From Veillonella sp. AM51-8BH (lineage in GTDB: Bacteria > Bacillota > Negativicutes > Veillonellales > Veillonellaceae): DNA of 17,759 nucleotides. Under the pieces are notes generated by a model that ran no database searches, was not told the origin of the DNA, and worked only from the letters and a program-made list of their open reading frames with translations. The stretch's first letter is position 1. Each line of letters opens with the position of its first letter. The DNA lies in assembly GCF_003463825.1 (NCBI RefSeq), contig NZ_QSDY01000036.1, forward strand, positions 1 to 17,759, read 5' to 3'. Made by a program: the position numbers and the translations under genes. Shown here one piece after another: positions 1 through 7,403 of the stretch.

Positions 1-99
1 GAGAACTATATTAATTAGTATACTTTCACGTTTATTGTATATAATATATGTATAAAAATCATAAAAATAGAATTTCTGTATAAAACTTTCACAAAAGTA

Positions 100-127
100 T
101 TGTGTAATTCCCTAAAAGTTATACAAT
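100..127 (+). promoter_or_regulatory. Candidate alr promoter
   Basis: A -35-like TTGTGT (100-105) and a -10-like TACAAT (122-127) are separated by 16 bases, about 30 bases before the preferred alr start. The match is by eye only. The rest of the first 147 bases is AT-rich and shows no gene. Confidence 0.45.
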
Positions 128-159
128 TATATTAATGTTATATAGAATTGAGGAATACC

Positions 160-1272
160 ATGAGACCTACCTATTTGACCATAAATACAAGTCTCGTTCG
201 CGAGAATTTGCGTAAAATTAAAGATAGTTTACCGGAATGGAGCACATCCACAGCTGTTATCAAGGCCAATGGATATGGTCACGGCAGCGTTATGATGGGC
301 CGTATTGCCGTTGAAGAAGGTTATGAATCCTTAGCCGTTGCCATTCCTGAAGAGTCAGTTCCACTTCGCAACGCAGGGATTATGGTACCAATTTATCTAC
401 TTGGCCTCACAAGACCTCAGTCCTTTGAGCTTGTAGCAGACACAAATTCCATTCCAGCTGTATGCGAATCTACCGATTTAGAAGCACTCGACAAGGTAGC
501 AGAAAATCACGATATGATTATCCGCGTTGCAGTCGCCGTTGATACAGGAATGCATCGTATTGGTATCAAGCCTGAAGATGCTGTTGAGTTTATCAAACGC
601 GTTGAATCCTACGAAAATCTCGAGGTAGACGGTTTCTTCTCTCATATGAGTAACGCCGATGCGGCGGATCAAAGCCACGCTCATGGACAGGCGCAGAAAT
701 TTCATAAAATGGTCGATGAAATCCGTGCATTTAGACCTGATGCAGACTATCGCTTCTCTCTTGCCAATAGTGCTGGCTTATTATCCGTAAAAGACAGCTT
801 ATTCACCGATGCCCGTCCTGGCATTATTCAATACGGAATTATGCCATCCCTTGATGTTCCAAATCGATTAGGGTTAAAACCGGTCCTTTCCTTCCATAGC
901 GAAGTAGTACATGTACAGCGACTAGAAGCAGGTGAAGGTATCGGTTATGGTTCTACCTATGTAACACCTGAACCAATGACGATTGCTACCATTCCTGTAG
1001 GCTATGCAGATGGATATCCTCGTAGCTTATCCAACCGCGGTACAGTCCTCATTCATGGCACACGTTGTCCTGTAGTGGGTCGCATCTGTATGGACCAATT
1101 CATGGTGGCCGTTCCAGATACGATTACTGTACAACCAGGTGACAAGGTTGTGCTCCTAGGTTCTCAAGGTCATGAAAGCATCTCTGCACTCGAGATTGCT
1201 GCTCTTGCATCTACAATTCCCTACGAAATCTTTTGTGGTTTCTCAGAACGCGTGCCTCGACAATACATATAA
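160..1272 (+). CDS. alr: Alanine racemase
   Basis: PLP-dependent racemase that interconverts L- and D-alanine, supplying D-alanine for peptidoglycan in the cytoplasm. The N-terminal barrel carries the PLP-lysine motif AVIKANGYGHG (Lys35 from the ATG). The second base is the tyrosine of GIGYGSTY (about Tyr263). Other family marks are the arginine in MHRIGI, SLANSAG, the RPGIIQYG segment and the RICMDQ segment near the substrate site. At 370 residues it has the usual length. I chose the ATG at 160 over an in-frame TTG at 148, because TTGAGGA at 148-154 is the ribosome binding site for 160 and fits the family N-terminus. It stands alone, with a strong terminator directly after it. The identification is secure. 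Confidence 0.97.
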   Translation: MRPTYLTINTSLVRENLRKIKDSLPEWSTSTAVIKANGYGHGSVMMGRIAVEEGYESLAVAIPEESVPLRNAGIMVPIYLLGLTRPQSFELVADTNSIPAVCESTDLEALDKVAENHDMIIRVAVAVDTGMHRIGIKPEDAVEFIKRVESYENLEVDGFFSHMSNADAADQSHAHGQAQKFHKMVDEIRAFRPDADYRFSLANSAGLLSVKDSLFTDARPGIIQYGIMPSLDVPNRLGLKPVLSFHSEVVHVQRLEAGEGIGYGSTYVTPEPMTIATIPVGYADGYPRSLSNRGTVLIHGTRCPVVGRICMDQFMVAVPDTITVQPGDKVVLLGSQGHESISALEIAALASTIPYEIFCGFSERVPRQYI

Positions 1273-1313
1273 AAAGCTAACTATTGTTACTAATAGTAAA
1301 TACTCCATATACC

Positions 1314-1346
1314 AAAAGCGCAGATATACATTGTATCTGCGCTTTT
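1314..1346 (+). terminator. Rho-independent terminator after alr
   Basis: The 13-bp perfect stem AAAAGCGCAGATA / TATCTGCGCTTTT (1314-1326 and 1334-1346) encloses a 7-base loop and ends in a T run on the plus strand. It lies 42 bases after the alr stop. Confidence 0.85.
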
Positions 1347-1404
1347 CCAATTTTTACTATGTATTTTCCTTATATAGTACATCATTTATATTGAATGGAC
1401 ATAG

Positions 1405-1446
1405 AAAAAACCCGTAATACATGCAGCGGTCTACATGTATTACGGG
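1405..1446 (-). terminator. Terminator of the minus-strand PepSY-like transcript
   Basis: The 13-bp perfect stem CCCGTAATACATG / CATGTATTACGGG (1411-1423 and 1434-1446) is followed by TTTTTT only when read on the minus strand. It would therefore end transcription coming from the gene at 1768-2921, leaving a 3' untranslated stretch of about 320 bases. Confidence 0.75.
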
Positions 1447-1464
1447 CTTTCCTGCTCCCCTATA

Positions 1465-1755
1465 CCTAGCGTACTGTAAAGCAGTTACGTTCTTATTGTG
1501 AGAGAGAGTATTATATACCAAGTATATAATCTTATGATTGGGAGGGAACCACAATGCATAAGGGGCCCTCTGAACGACAGACGGCATAGGAGAGAGTCAA
1601 TGTTTGTCTATCCAATCCAGAGGGCTGCGTGTGTGTAATTGTTTATTGTGTGTGTAAGTGTATTGTGTATGTGTGTAAGTGTATTATGTATGTGTGTATA
1701 GTATTATGTGTTTAGTGTTCGTGTATTAAAGGGGTTTGCTTTACAGTAGGATAGG
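1465..1755. repeat. 291-bp noncoding stretch bounded by 19-bp imperfect inverted repeats
   Basis: The left end reads CCTAGCGTACTGTAAAGCA (1465-1483). The right end is its inverted copy with three mismatches (1737-1755), and 12 of those bases (TACTGTAAAGCA) are identical. Inside is an 8-bp dyad, GCCCTCTG (1565-1572) with CAGAGGGC (1618-1625), and a GT-rich tandem repeat. No convincing reading frame is present. It could be a small nonautonomous mobile element or a structured 3' untranslated region. No transposase or target duplication is evident. Confidence 0.45.
1630..1710. repeat. Degenerate ~21-bp GT-rich tandem repeat
   Basis: TGTGTGTAAGTGTATT occurs at 1649-1664 and again at 1670-1685, with a degenerate copy at 1691-1705 and a weaker one at 1630-1645. 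The period is 19-21 bases. On the minus strand the 3' untranslated region would be AC-rich and unstructured. Confidence 0.65.
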
Positions 1756-1767
1756 CTTAGGATTAGC

Positions 1768-2921
1768 TTATTTTACGGCCATACCTGTTTTAGCATCCAA
1801 TGCAATGGATACAGGTTTGTTTTGTGCATCATGGAACTCTACAGTATATATAGGTTTACCATTTTGGTTCACTACAGACCAAGAGTTAATACCAGTTGCT
1901 ACATTGCCAGTTTGTGCGAAGGCTGCATTGATCGCCACATGTGGAGGTAACACAGTACCAGCATCAATAGCACTAGCTTCCATGGATGCATCATATGCTT
2001 TAGGAGTACCTTCAGTTACATTACCAGTTGCCACATCTAGAGTCATGGAATGGGCCCCACTAGTATTGAAACCGTCTACTTCATAAATAGCAGTTTTATC
2101 GGCAGCTTTGAAGGATACATTAGTAATCTTAGAGTCGCCATATTTATTTTCAAATTGATCGATTAAATAATTCGCACCAATTACGAAAATACTATTTTGA
2201 TCGATTACGCCTGCTTGTTTACTTGTTGTGCTAGAATGTGATTTTCCACTTTTAGAGTTTTTTTTTCCTCTTTAGTAGTTTCTTTTTTGTCAGCTTTTTT
2301 ATCTGCTTTTACTTCTTTAGTTTCTTTTACAGCTTTATCAGCTTTAACTGCTTTGTCAGCTTTTACTTTAGGCGCTTTGTGTGCTTGCGCTTTTTTAGTA
2401 TTTTTTTCTTCTTTATTAGCTTCTACTTTTTTATCTGCTGCACGCACTACTTTAGCTTCGCTAGGAGCTTTTGCTACAGCTGCAGTCTCAATTGTAGGAG
2501 TTGCTGCTGCAGGATTAGCTGCTGCTGGAACTACAGTGTCTTGAGCAACTGGAGCTTTTACGTCTTGAGTTGCTGTTGGAACTGGTGTAGTATCTTGAGC
2601 TACTGGTGCAACTGGAGCTACTTCAGCTTTAGCCGCTGTTGGTACAACTTTAACTGCTGGAGTTACTTCTACTTTAGCTGTTGCAGGAGCTACTTCTGTT
2701 TTAGCTGCTGCTGGAGCTGCTTCTACTTTAGCTGCTGGAGTCACTTGAATTGTAGGAACTACTTGATGAGTAGCAGGCTGTGCCACAGGAGCTGCAGTAG
2801 CTGCTACCTCTTGAGTTACAGGAACTGGTGTTGCTTGTTCAGCTGCTGTTACTGCTACAGTAGCACCAAATACGCCAGCTACTGCTAAAGCAATACTGCT
2901 TTTCAAAATAGATTTTTTCAT
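1768..2921 (-). CDS. Exported Ala/Pro/Lys-rich protein with C-terminal PepSY-like domains (frame disrupted)
   Basis: As read, this gene is two frames. 2921-2205 encodes 238 residues: a Sec signal peptide (MKKSILK followed by a hydrophobic stretch, cut near VTA/AEQ), an Ala/Pro/Val/Thr-rich arm to about residue 150, then a Lys/Ala/Glu-rich segment with repeats like KADKAVKADKAVK. The frame then leaves the gene at nine A residues (2258-2266). Adding one A joins it to a second frame running to the stop at 1768, giving 384 residues. That part holds two PepSY-like units, with IYEVDGF, INSWSVV, YTVEF and LDAKTG, and it matches the neighbouring 3437-4000 protein closely. The start has the strong site AAGGAGG. 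The protein is probably periplasmic or envelope-spanning. Its function is unknown. The disruption may be a sequencing error, phase variation or slippage. Confidence 0.75.
2258..2266 (-). repeat. A9 homopolymer at the frame break
   Basis: Nine A residues (T9 on the plus strand) lie in the Lys-codon-rich linker. Nine A gives a stop soon after, at 2205. Ten A continues in frame into the PepSY-like part, as EEKKNSKSGKSHSSTTSKQA. Confidence 0.8.
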
Positions 2922-3125
2922 AATATCCTCCTTGATAATTCATATATATGCAATCTTACGCATATATATTTCAACCAACTCGGTGTCATCGTTATAGTTC
3001 CAAAACATATATCTAGCGTGGACTGTAGATATATAGTCTGGAAACTCCCGATATATTTGAGTTCTGTCTTTTGACTGGACACATATTATCGATAATCTAT
3101 GAAATAAAAATGTAGAACTCACCGG
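2922..3125 (-). promoter_or_regulatory. Possible structured 5' leader of the Lys-rich gene
   Basis: Three perfect dyads are stacked upstream of the start codon. They are ATATATATGC / GCATATATAT (2942-2951, 2960-2969), ATATATCTA / TAGATATAT (3007-3015, 3026-3034) and TGAGTTCT / AGAACTCA (3058-3065, 3114-3121). I could not match this to a known riboswitch class, and whether it is transcribed is inference. A 60-codon frame across it looks accidental. The next stretch, 3126-3320, is AT-rich with nothing recognisable. Confidence 0.3.
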
Positions 3126-3313
3126 TCTAGCTTATTTTGGGGTGAGAATAAAATGAATTTATATGTAATTTCAATGAAATTCTATAGTATTCGATTTGCA
3201 ATTAAGTATTCTATGAACCAAATTTAAAAATCCATTTTTCCCCATATATAAAGGAATCATGGCCTCTCATTGTAATTCTCATAAACTAAACATCCCATTT
3301 CATGAGCAAACTT

Positions 3314-3372
3314 TCACAAAAAAACTCCTTAAAACTATCATTTACTACAAAAAAGACAGTTTTAAGGAGTTT
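3314..3372 (-). terminator. Terminator of the second PepSY-like gene
   Basis: The 15-bp perfect stem AAACTCCTTAAAACT / AGTTTTAAGGAGTTT (3322-3336, 3358-3372) has a 21-base loop. On the minus strand it is followed by a T7 run, as expected for ending the gene at 3437-4000. Confidence 0.8.
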
Positions 3373-3436
3373 ACTTTTTATATTTAAAATAATAAGCCTT
3401 TGACTATTAAGTTGTATTTACTAATTATAGAAAGGT

Positions 3437-4000
3437 TTAATCATCAAATTTAACAGATAATAAAGTACCATTCATAGCATCAATTCGTACATCTACCTCT
3501 TTGTCACCTTCTGTACCGAAGCTAACTTTGTACACTATTTTACCTTTATCATACTGTACAGACCACCCATTAAGGCTTGTCGCTTTGCCTTGCGTTTGAG
3601 CATACGCAAAGTTAACTACTGCTGCTGGCGGTAAGATTTCACGAGGATCAAAGGATTTTTTCTTTAACGATTTATGGAAGTCACCTTCACGTTTTTCAAA
3701 GATTTGATTTGTGGCATAGATATACGTAAGCTCATATTTGCCACTTTCATCAAAACCGTCTACATCATATCTAATTTGACCACCATCCGCATCAAAGGCG
3801 ATTTCAGTGATAGCTGCATTTGGATGATTTTGAATAAATGCATTTAATAAACCATTGGCACCTACAATCGCTGCATGGTTTCCATCAACAACGGCAACAG
3901 TTGGTTCTACCGCTACTAAATGGGCTGCACTTGCATTTGGCATACCAAACACTGCTGCCAAGGCTAATACAAGGCTACCTTTTACAAATAAGGATTTCAT
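3437..4000 (-). CDS. Exported PepSY-like protein
   Basis: A 187-residue secreted or periplasmic protein. I chose the ATG at 4000, because GGAGGA just before it is the ribosome binding site and overlaps an earlier in-frame ATG at 4012. The Sec signal peptide MKSLFVKGSLVLALAAVFG is cut near NASA/A. The mature part contains two PepSY-like units. The first carries LLNAFIQNHPNAAIT and YDVDGFDESG. The second carries ILPPAAVVNFAYAQT, LNGWSVQ, IVYKVSF and RIDAMNGTLLSV. It is a clear paralogue of the C-terminal half of the 1768-2921 product (shared LPP..A.N.A.AQT, W-S-V and D-A-x-x-G). PepSY domains are known as protease-inhibitor or ligand-binding modules, but the role here is unknown. It has its own terminator. 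Confidence 0.85.
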   Translation of the reverse strand: MKSLFVKGSLVLALAAVFGMPNASAAHLVAVEPTVAVVDGNHAAIVGANGLLNAFIQNHPNAAITEIAFDADGGQIRYDVDGFDESGKYELTYIYATNQIFEKREGDFHKSLKKKSFDPREILPPAAVVNFAYAQTQGKATSLNGWSVQYDKGKIVYKVSFGTEGDKEVDVRIDAMNGTLLSVKFDD

Positions 4001-4111
4001 AGGCTCCTCCATCTCTCAAACAGGACCATAGTGTGTATATATACAATTATACACTAAATCGATACGATTTATTAATCTTTATTTATAATATTAATGCATA
4101 GACAACTCCCC

Positions 4112-4122
4112 TATGATACAAT
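4112..4122 (+). promoter_or_regulatory. Extended -10 element for the FliB-like gene
   Basis: TATGATACAAT combines the TG of an extended -10 with TACAAT, 37 bases before the start codon. The same 11-mer precedes the membrane-protein gene at 7404-8075. No good -35 is visible. Confidence 0.45.
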
Positions 4123-4158
4123 GCACGTAGAATATTTTTTACTACAAGTGAGACGATT

Positions 4159-5060
4159 ATGATTTCATTATATCCTACCATATATCACACATTTCAATGC
4201 AAAGCAGATCGATGCGAAAATACATGTTGTCAACTTTGGACCATCGATATCGATGAGGTCACTGCTGAGCGCTATCACACCATGACAGGACCGCTTGGTG
4301 AAAGCTTACGCCAAGCTATCACTGTCGATGATGAGGCAGCCATTTCGTATTTTCTAAGGAACAACCAATGTGTCCATTGCTCAACGAACAAGGACTATGT
4401 AAGGTTGTGCTCGAACTCGGTGAAGAAGGCCTATGCGATACATGCCACATGCATCCACGATTTTATAAATATATTGAAGACCTCGAACTATGTGGGGTGG
4501 GTCTATCCTGTGAAGCAACGGTTGAACTACTCACAGAGGATACTCAATCTGATCAGGTAATCTTTACCATTGAAGACGATCAAGGCGAATTCAGTCCTGA
4601 CGAACGTTTAACCATTCAGAATATATTTGAACTATTAGCCCTTGATATAGATTCATCATACTTTCAATACAGCCCAAATCCTGATGTACAGTATTATGCG
4701 AAACTGTTAAATTTATACGGTACCACAGAGCCTATCGATGAAGAGTGGACTACACAAATTAATATATTATCTCATGACACAGGTAAACTTATTACCGCTG
4801 TACAAAGCTATATAGAAAATCACGATATGGGCCTATTCAACAAGGTGTTCCAATATATTTTGTATCGCCAAATCGATATGCTGGCAGACTATTCTTTAGA
4901 AGCCATCCTCTCCTACGCAAGGGATGGTGTGGAATATATATTGATGGCTAGTGCTCTAGAGGGTTTACCGCTCAAACAAGTCGCAAGATGGTCCCAACAA
5001 ATCGAATACGATGAAGACAATGTAGACTTACTATTACAACATTATGATTCTCTTCAATAA
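4159..5060 (+). CDS. FliB-like Cys-motif protein, putative lysine N-methylase (frame disrupted)
   Basis: The first frame (from 4159) gives MISLYPTIYHTFQC with Cys14, Cys19, Cys23 and Cys24, then LWTIDID. After about 4350-4367 the family sequence continues in another frame as CPLLNEQGLC, ELGEEGLCDTCHMHPRF and GLSCEA, ending at 5060. Adding one base restores about 300 residues. The Cys-rich N-terminus, the CP(F/L)L.E.GLC signature and the LC.TC...PR block are those of the FliB/YkgJ-type family. FliB methylates flagellin lysines in Salmonella. No flagellar gene is near, so the name describes the family and not a demonstrated role. As read, both halves would be separate truncated products. Terminator 5100-5130 follows. 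Confidence 0.75.
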
Positions 5061-5095
5061 TGACAAACTACTTTTACTAAAATTTCATTCAAAGA

Positions 5096-5130
5096 AATAA
5101 AAACCTCCTAGTATAAAACTAGGAGGTTTT
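5096..5130. terminator. Bidirectional terminator between convergent genes
   Basis: The 13-bp perfect stem AAAACCTCCTAGT / ACTAGGAGGTTTT (5100-5112, 5118-5130) has a 5-base loop. T runs follow on both strands (TTTT plus, TTTTT minus). It separates the FliB-like gene from the membrane-protein cluster. Confidence 0.85.
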
Positions 5131-5136
5131 ATGTAT

Positions 5137-5744
5137 TTACGCAAATAGTATGCGCATAATCCAGTTATATAAAAGGTTAATAATATATAGAACTACATAT
5201 ACAGCGCCCACTGTAAGAGGCTCTACATTCATAATCCGAGATAAAAGCATAACGGCTACATAGATAACGGCACCAACGTAGGCTAATGCTAAGGGAACTA
5301 ATAGGATCATTAAAAATGGCGTAATATAAATGCAAATAATAGATACCAAAATTAATGCTAACCAAGTGCGCCTGTATAGCCTTCCACATAAGCAGTGCCC
5401 ATTAATACTTGCTGGAAATCAAATTCACGCTCTAAAAGAACGCTCAGTAATTTCCAAAGTATAAAGCTACCTACAAACCAATAGATTCCAAGGCCTAAAA
5501 TCTCTCTCAATATAGAAAATATGCCATATACAGCTGGTATAAAGCCAAATAAAAAACCTCCAAAGGTCATGGCTAGCGGTAATAATACAATACCTAAGGC
5601 AAAGCCTAAAATATGAGTGGCACACCAACCGGCAAGGCCAGCTTTAATACCCTTTTCAAGGGTACCAAACCAGAAGATTTCATCGATTCCCTTCTTCGGT
5701 GAACGCACCAGCAGGGATATTTCTCGTAAAAATGTCGTATCCAT
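5137..5744 (-). CDS. Yip1-like multi-pass membrane protein A (frame disrupted)
   Basis: The start is the ATG at 5744, with GCGGAG upstream. The frame runs MDTTFLREISLLVRSPKKG then DEIFWFGTLEKG and several hydrophobic segments, but stops at 5358 after YTGALG. A second frame ending at 5137 continues with WLALILVSIICIYI and further membrane segments to WIMRILFA. Adding one base near 5362-5370 joins them into about 202 residues, close to the size of its neighbours. The motif L(V/I)R(S/A)Pxx(R)GIxEI..FGT..(K/R)G is shared with protein D (7404-8075), so they are paralogues. It fits the Yip1-type small polytopic family. Function is unknown. It is the last minus-strand gene before terminator 5100-5130. 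Confidence 0.7.
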
Positions 5745-5834
5745 AACTAACTCCGCTCTCAACTATACTATAAATTTAATTATATCATAAATTTCCAAAT
5801 TTAAATTATGTATAATTAATTTTAATATAAATTA

Positions 5835-5870
5835 AAACAAAGAAATACCGCAAGACTTTCATCTTGCGGT
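5835..5870 (-). terminator. Terminator after membrane protein B
   Basis: The stem ACCGCAAGA / TCTTGCGGT (5847-5855, 5862-5870) has a 6-base loop. On the minus strand an interrupted T-rich tail follows. It lies 23 bases past the stop of the gene at 5893. Confidence 0.65.
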
Positions 5871-5892
5871 TATACTACATTATTATCTTATA

Positions 5893-6522
5893 TTATTTAA
5901 CTAGGGTATGTACAAATCGGATCCATTGAGGCAATACCGACACTGATAGCAACGCCACAATAAACATAATAATATATGTTTTTACGATACCTAATTCAAC
6001 ATAGCGGCGCATGAGCTGGGCCCCAATAAAGACAGCATAATACTGACTAAACATGGTTACAAGATAGGCCATATCCCCTACATATTTCGGCATAGATAGA
6101 TAAAATAATATGAGCCCCACTATATGGAGCAACACTAATACTACGGTACGCAGTGCATTCGTATAAGCTAAGCCATAGATATAGTTACGCATTACGCCTC
6201 TATAGGTACCAGTACCACCTAATAACACTAATAATCGCCATATAACGAAAGCACCTATGATAATCTGAAAAATTAAAAATGATGCATTCCCGAAGGCACT
6301 CACTAGATCAAAATGTGTAAGTCCAGTCATGCGTTTAATGCCTAATACAGGAGACACAGCTTTCACTATAAATGGCAAAGCATAGGTCATTACATATAAT
6401 ACAATTGTGGATATTACAAGATTTAGAATAGCTCGAGTATAGGTTCCATTTCTAATAATATTTTGAAAGGATCTGTCACTCAATTTTGTAAATAAATGTA
6501 ATATGTCCTTATACCAAGTCAT
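5893..6522 (-). CDS. Multi-pass membrane protein B, Yip1-like
   Basis: A 209-residue protein with about five hydrophobic segments, including AILNLVISTIVLYVMTYALP, ASFLIFQIIIGAFVIWRLLV, VVLVLLHIVGLILFYL and IIMFIVALLSVSVLPQW. It has a short cytoplasmic-looking N-terminus, MTWYKDILHLFTKLSDRSFQ, then NIIRNGTYTRA. This resembles the FGT..(R/K)G region of proteins A and D in position and weakly in sequence. A good ribosome binding site (AAGGAGTATC) precedes the ATG. Only 15 bases separate it from the stop of the upstream gene C, so the two are almost certainly co-transcribed. Assignment to the Yip1 family is tentative and rests on size, topology and neighbourhood. Confidence 0.75.
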   Translation of the reverse strand: MTWYKDILHLFTKLSDRSFQNIIRNGTYTRAILNLVISTIVLYVMTYALPFIVKAVSPVLGIKRMTGLTHFDLVSAFGNASFLIFQIIIGAFVIWRLLVLLGGTGTYRGVMRNYIYGLAYTNALRTVVLVLLHIVGLILFYLSMPKYVGDMAYLVTMFSQYYAVFIGAQLMRRYVELGIVKTYIIMFIVALLSVSVLPQWIRFVHTLVK

Positions 6523-6537
6523 GATACTCCTTATATA

Positions 6538-7221
6538 TTATCGAGTTAATGTATAAAACACTTCACATAATAGCGATACTAGAATAGCTACCAACATAAT
6601 GCTTAGCCCTTCATAAAAACTGCCATTAATACATGCTCCGGCTATACGCCCCATGGTCTGTAGTAGCAATACAGTACTAAGAATGCATAAAACAATCATG
6701 CAAAAGCCAATAATGGCTTGCAATAAAATTGGTATGGACGTAAGGATCAACATAATCCCTGCCGTAAGAGTAATCATAGCTACTACTAGTTGAGCAAAGG
6801 CCATCATGTGTAAAACACCAGTTACTACGCCGCGAATGTAAAACTTACGCTTTTGCAACATAGCGTAACCTATCAAGATACCAGACATAAGCGCCGCTTT
6901 TAAAATCACCCACGTAAAACGACCTACATTCCAAAACTCACGAGGTTTACTTAGCTGCTCAAAAAAGACTTGTATTTCATGCTGCCCTACTGGAAGTGAA
7001 AACAATTGCCACTTTACCAAAAGTGATGAATTACGTATAAATGCGCGTATAGCGTCTAAATAGACGCTTTCACCAACGATGGTAAATTGATAACATATGA
7101 GGGACAATACCAGCATCCATACAAGCTGACCATAGGTAACATCATAGTGGTACATGCGCGGATGTTTTTCTTCAATGGGGTTTAATAAGCGATAAACGAA
7201 CTCTAATAAACCTCCCATCAT
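6538..7221 (-). CDS. Multi-pass membrane protein C
   Basis: A 227-residue polytopic protein. I took the ATG at 7221, which has AGGTGGT eight bases upstream, over an in-frame GTG at 7233 inside that site. The N-terminus (GGLLEFVYRLLNP, EEKHPRMYHYD) is hydrophilic. It is followed by membrane segments around LVWMLVLSLICY, VILKAALMSGILIGYAML, MAFAQLVVAMITLTAGIMLI, AIIGFCMIVLCILSTVLLL and LSIMLVAILVSLLCEVFY. It is the first gene of a two-gene operon with B. I do not recognise a specific family. The overall build matches its neighbours. Confidence 0.75.
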   Translation of the reverse strand: MMGGLLEFVYRLLNPIEEKHPRMYHYDVTYGQLVWMLVLSLICYQFTIVGESVYLDAIRAFIRNSSLLVKWQLFSLPVGQHEIQVFFEQLSKPREFWNVGRFTWVILKAALMSGILIGYAMLQKRKFYIRGVVTGVLHMMAFAQLVVAMITLTAGIMLILTSIPILLQAIIGFCMIVLCILSTVLLLQTMGRIAGACINGSFYEGLSIMLVAILVSLLCEVFYTLTR

Positions 7222-7350
7222 GCCTCTCACCACCTTTTACACAATAAGAATAAGCACCATTCTATATAGAATGATGCAGCACACAACACAACGATTACGA
7301 ATTTATAACAATTATTTTATTTTTAATTCATACTCTGTTCATTATTATAG

Positions 7351-7382
7351 CACAAAAGCAAGGTATATTCATACCTTGCTTT
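7351..7382 (-). terminator. Terminator after membrane protein D
   Basis: The 12-bp perfect stem AAAGCAAGGTAT / ATACCTTGCTTT (7355-7366, 7371-7382) has a 4-base loop, about 20 bases past the stop of the gene at 7404. The T tail on the minus strand is short. Confidence 0.75.
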
Positions 7383-7403
7383 CATATTTTTCATACTATG
7401 TAA

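Noticed and set aside
1649..1710. CRISPR-like array
   Set aside because: The repeats are short, degenerate and GT-rich with no spacers, so this is a simple tandem repeat.
2379..2888. Long Cys/Ser/Tyr-rich reading frames on the plus strand opposite the Lys-rich gene
   Set aside because: They are the antisense of Ala/Lys low-complexity codons, without a ribosome binding site or sensible composition.
2940..3122. 60-codon minus-strand frame upstream of the Lys-rich gene
   Set aside because: No good ribosome binding site, no recognisable composition, and it covers the three dyads. Treated as noncoding leader.
22..3318. ACTTTCAC recurring near 23, 85 and 3310
   Set aside because: Short AT-rich motif without consistent position relative to genes.
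5177..5389. 70-codon minus-strand frame inside membrane protein A
   Set aside because: It is the third frame over the break. The membrane segments continue in the other frame that ends at 5137.
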